Assembly (NCBI RefSeq): GCF_026344135.1
Contig: NZ_JAPKNA010000003.1
Span: forward strand, 62,001-126,000
Direction: 5' to 3'
Length of the DNA stretch: 64,000 nt
From: Alcaligenes parafaecalis
GTDB taxonomy: Bacteria; Pseudomonadota; Gammaproteobacteria; Burkholderiales; Burkholderiaceae_B
Part shown: positions 62,137 through 64,000 of the stretch, in pieces
How the letters are laid out: every line of letters begins with the position of its first letter
Position numbering within the stretch: position 1 is the stretch's first letter
Notes under the pieces: generated by a model
Seen by the model: only the letters and a program-made list of their open reading frames with translations
Told to the model about the DNA's origin: nothing
Databases searched by the model: none
Position numbers and translations under genes: made by a program

Positions 62137-63834
62137 TTGGATACTCAGCAAAAACCTTGGCTCGAGCATTATCCCGCATCCGTGCCCCATGACATCCAGC
62201 TAGGAGCCGAGCAGACCTTGATTGACTGTCTGGATGCGGCGATCAAAAAGCATAAAGACAGGACCGCGCTGACCTTTATGGGGTATGACATTTCCTATGC
62301 TCATCTGGACCGCAGCGCCGATGCGTTTGCCGCCTGGTTGCAGGCACAGGGTCTGGAGCGTGGCAGCCGTGTCATGTTGATGCTGCCTAATGGTTTGCCG
62401 TTCCTGATTTGCCTGTTGGGCACGATGCGGGCAGGCATGGTGGGCGTCAACACCAACCCCCAATACACAGAACGCGAACTGGAGTTTCAACTGGCCGATA
62501 GCCAGGCGCAGGTCATCGTGATTCTGGAAACCTTTGCGCATGTGCTGGAACAAGTGCCAGCCGCCGTCAAACCGGCCCATGTGGTGTTGAGCACCGTGGG
62601 TGATCTGATGGGTTTCAAGGGCAGTGTCGTGAACTTTGCCGTGCGTTACTTGAAACGTATGGTGCCGTCTTACTCCTTGCCCGGTGCGCAGCGTTTGGAA
62701 ACTGTGCTGGCCCAAGGCAGCAAATCAAGTGTGAAGCGTCAGCAGGCCAAGCCTGATGATCTGGCGCTCTTGCAATATACCGGCGGGACAACGGGGCGCC
62801 CCAAGGGGGCGATGCTCAGCCAACGTAATCTGATGGCTAACGTCTTGCAGGTCGAGGCGGTTGGTTTCCCCGCTTTGGGTGACTTCAAAGGCCCGGCCTA
62901 CACCATGATGGTGGCTTTGCCGCTGTATCACATCTTCGCTTTGACCGTCTGCGGCTTGTTTGCCATGTATGCTGGTATGCATATGGTGCTGGTCATGAAT
63001 CCGCGCGATCTGAATTCGGTTCATAAAGCCTGGAAGCGCAATCCGCCTGAAGTGGTGCCTGCGGTGAACACCTTGTTCAATGCCCTGGCCAACCATGAAA
63101 AATTCCGTACCTTGCCTTTTGCTCAGCTCAAATTGTGCTTGGCGGGTGGGGCGGCTTTGCAAAAAGCCGTGGCCGAGCGTTGGCTGGCTGTGACAGGCTG
63201 CCCCTTGATTGAGGGTTACGGCTTGTCGGAAACCTCGCCGGTTGTGGCGGTGAACTCCACGGACTCACGGGAGTACAGCGGCACGATTGGTTTCCCTTTG
63301 CCGTCTACCGATGTGCTCTTGCTGGATGAGCAAGGTCAGCCCGTTGCCATGGGTGAGCAGGGCGAGTTGGCCGTTAAAGGGCCACAGGTTATGTCGGCTT
63401 ACTGGAATCAGCCAGAGGAAACGGCGAACGTCTTTACTCCTAATGGTTTCTTGAAGACGGGCGATATTGGTGTCATGGATCAGCAGGGGCGAATTCGTCT
63501 TGTGGATCGCAAGAAGGACATGATTCTGGTGTCGGGCTTCAACGTCTATCCGAACGAAATTGAAGATGTGGTCGCGGCTCACCCGGATGTGCTGGAAGTG
63601 GCGGCAGTCGGTGTGCCCAGCGAGCATAGCGGGGAAAGCATCAAGCTGTTTGTGGTGAAGCGCAATCCATCCTTGACGGAAGCGGATATCAAACAGTGGT
63701 GCAAAGAGCGTCTGACGGCTTACAAGCGGCCACGCGTTATCGAGTTCCGGGATGAACTGCCCAAGAGCAACGTAGGCAAGATTTTGCGTCGAGTTCTGCG
63801 GGATGAGGCCGCCAAGCCCAAAGCGCAGGCGTGA
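62137..63834 (+). CDS. fadD: Long-chain fatty acid--CoA ligase, FadD-like
   Basis: This 565-residue AMP-forming ligase (E. coli FadD 561) activates fatty acids to acyl-CoA. Motifs are the P-loop LLQYTGGTTGRPKGAMLSQR (about 208-227), IEGYGLSETSPVVAVNS, TGDIGVMDQQGRIRLVDRKK with the hinge Arg-Lys, and the C-terminal NVGKILRRVLRDE with the adenylation Lys. The start is TTG at 62137, with AGGTGA at 62124-62129, 7 bp upstream. No ATG gives a full N-terminus. It could be regulated by a fatty-acid repressor, but I could not identify an operator in the 80-bp gap. Confidence 0.94.
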   Translation: MDTQQKPWLEHYPASVPHDIQLGAEQTLIDCLDAAIKKHKDRTALTFMGYDISYAHLDRSADAFAAWLQAQGLERGSRVMLMLPNGLPFLICLLGTMRAGMVGVNTNPQYTERELEFQLADSQAQVIVILETFAHVLEQVPAAVKPAHVVLSTVGDLMGFKGSVVNFAVRYLKRMVPSYSLPGAQRLETVLAQGSKSSVKRQQAKPDDLALLQYTGGTTGRPKGAMLSQRNLMANVLQVEAVGFPALGDFKGPAYTMMVALPLYHIFALTVCGLFAMYAGMHMVLVMNPRDLNSVHKAWKRNPPEVVPAVNTLFNALANHEKFRTLPFAQLKLCLAGGAALQKAVAERWLAVTGCPLIEGYGLSETSPVVAVNSTDSREYSGTIGFPLPSTDVLLLDEQGQPVAMGEQGELAVKGPQVMSAYWNQPEETANVFTPNGFLKTGDIGVMDQQGRIRLVDRKKDMILVSGFNVYPNEIEDVVAAHPDVLEVAAVGVPSEHSGESIKLFVVKRNPSLTEADIKQWCKERLTAYKRPRVIEFRDELPKSNVGKILRRVLRDEAAKPKAQA

Positions 63835-63903
63835 TTTGGCGGGTCGGGGAAGGGGGCGATTGCTCAGCTAATCGCCAAACTTGGCCTGGAACCCGACCTG
63901 CTT

Positions 63904-63939
63904 AAAAAAAGCGAGCCATTTAAAACGGCTCGCTTTTTT
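63904..63939 (+). terminator. Rho-independent terminator after the fadD-like gene
   Basis: AAAAAAAGCGAGCC (63904-63917) pairs with GGCTCGCTTTTTTT (63927-63940), giving a long A/T-flanked stem active in both directions. A GGCGATT/AATCGCC hairpin without T-run lies just before (63855-63876). The remaining 60 bp of the window show no gene. Confidence 0.88.
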
Positions 63940-64000
63940 ATCGGGTGATGGAGATCGGACCAGAAGGTCTGGTAACTAGCCCCGGATATATAGCGTTAAG

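Noticed and set aside
62057..62179. A 41-residue hydrophobic N-terminal extension of the M20 amidohydrolase
   Set aside because: The extension reads through the promoter gap of the divergent fadD-like gene, and family homology begins right after ATG 62056.
1..64000. CRISPR arrays, insertion sequences, prophage, tRNA genes or toxin-antitoxin pairs
   Set aside because: Reading all gaps showed no repeat arrays, transposase-like proteins, terminal inverted repeats or cloverleaf-type sequences. The genes are core functions with uniform composition.

Overview
The window reads as a stretch of chromosome from a betaproteobacterium of the Alcaligenaceae, most like Alcaligenes (close to Bordetella and Achromobacter). 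This rests on moderate GC, a complete division and cell wall cluster with a fused murE-murF gene, the order lpxC / DUF721 gene / M23 peptidase / secA after ftsZ, and a glnS-minC-minD-minE block. The species is inferred, since no rRNA gene is present. I saw no phage, insertion sequence, CRISPR array or tRNA gene. Nearly all of the window is vertically inherited core genome.

Bases 1-3616 (minus strand) hold a compact run: chaC-like, pdxH, a flavin reductase, an FAD oxidoreductase and the first 172 codons of purU. tcdA (3856-4668, plus) converges on a minus-strand run made of a very large tandem UvrA (6391-12105), pabB and pabC. Around 12.2-17 kb are separately transcribed genes: a 42-residue basic protein with its own promoter and terminator, a family 2 glycosyltransferase, an acidic-tailed unknown protein, ettA, an isochorismatase-type hydrolase and a glycine-zipper lipoprotein. 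From 17.1 to 21.0 kb on the minus strand lie glnS-minC and then, after a terminator, minD-minE.

Bases 21186-28347 (plus) form a tight five-gene run: a CydA-like protein, a CydB-like protein, a ClC-type chloride channel or transporter with CBS domains, a predicted outer-membrane barrel protein, and recQ. The CydA-like protein keeps the family fold but lacks the residues that bind heme and carry protons in cytochrome bd. It is the most unusual item in the window. Next come nrdA-nrdB-yfaE with a pair of NrdR boxes 31 bp apart, uup on the opposite strand, and the RNase P RNA gene.

Bases 34776-51843 are the dcw cluster: mraZ rsmH ftsL ftsI murE-murF mraY murD ftsW murG murC ddl ftsQ ftsA ftsZ. 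Most neighbours overlap or nearly touch. The cluster is led by a promoter with four 10-bp-spaced MraZ-type repeats. Together these genes make lipid II from UDP-MurNAc, flip or polymerise it at the septum, and build the FtsZ ring. lpxC, dciA-like, an M23 peptidase and secA follow. The last part (57.6-64 kb) holds a 6-phosphogluconate-dehydrogenase-like oxidoreductase, mgtE, a YciA-type thioesterase, an M20 amidohydrolase and a FadD-type acyl-CoA ligase, and ends in a strong terminator.
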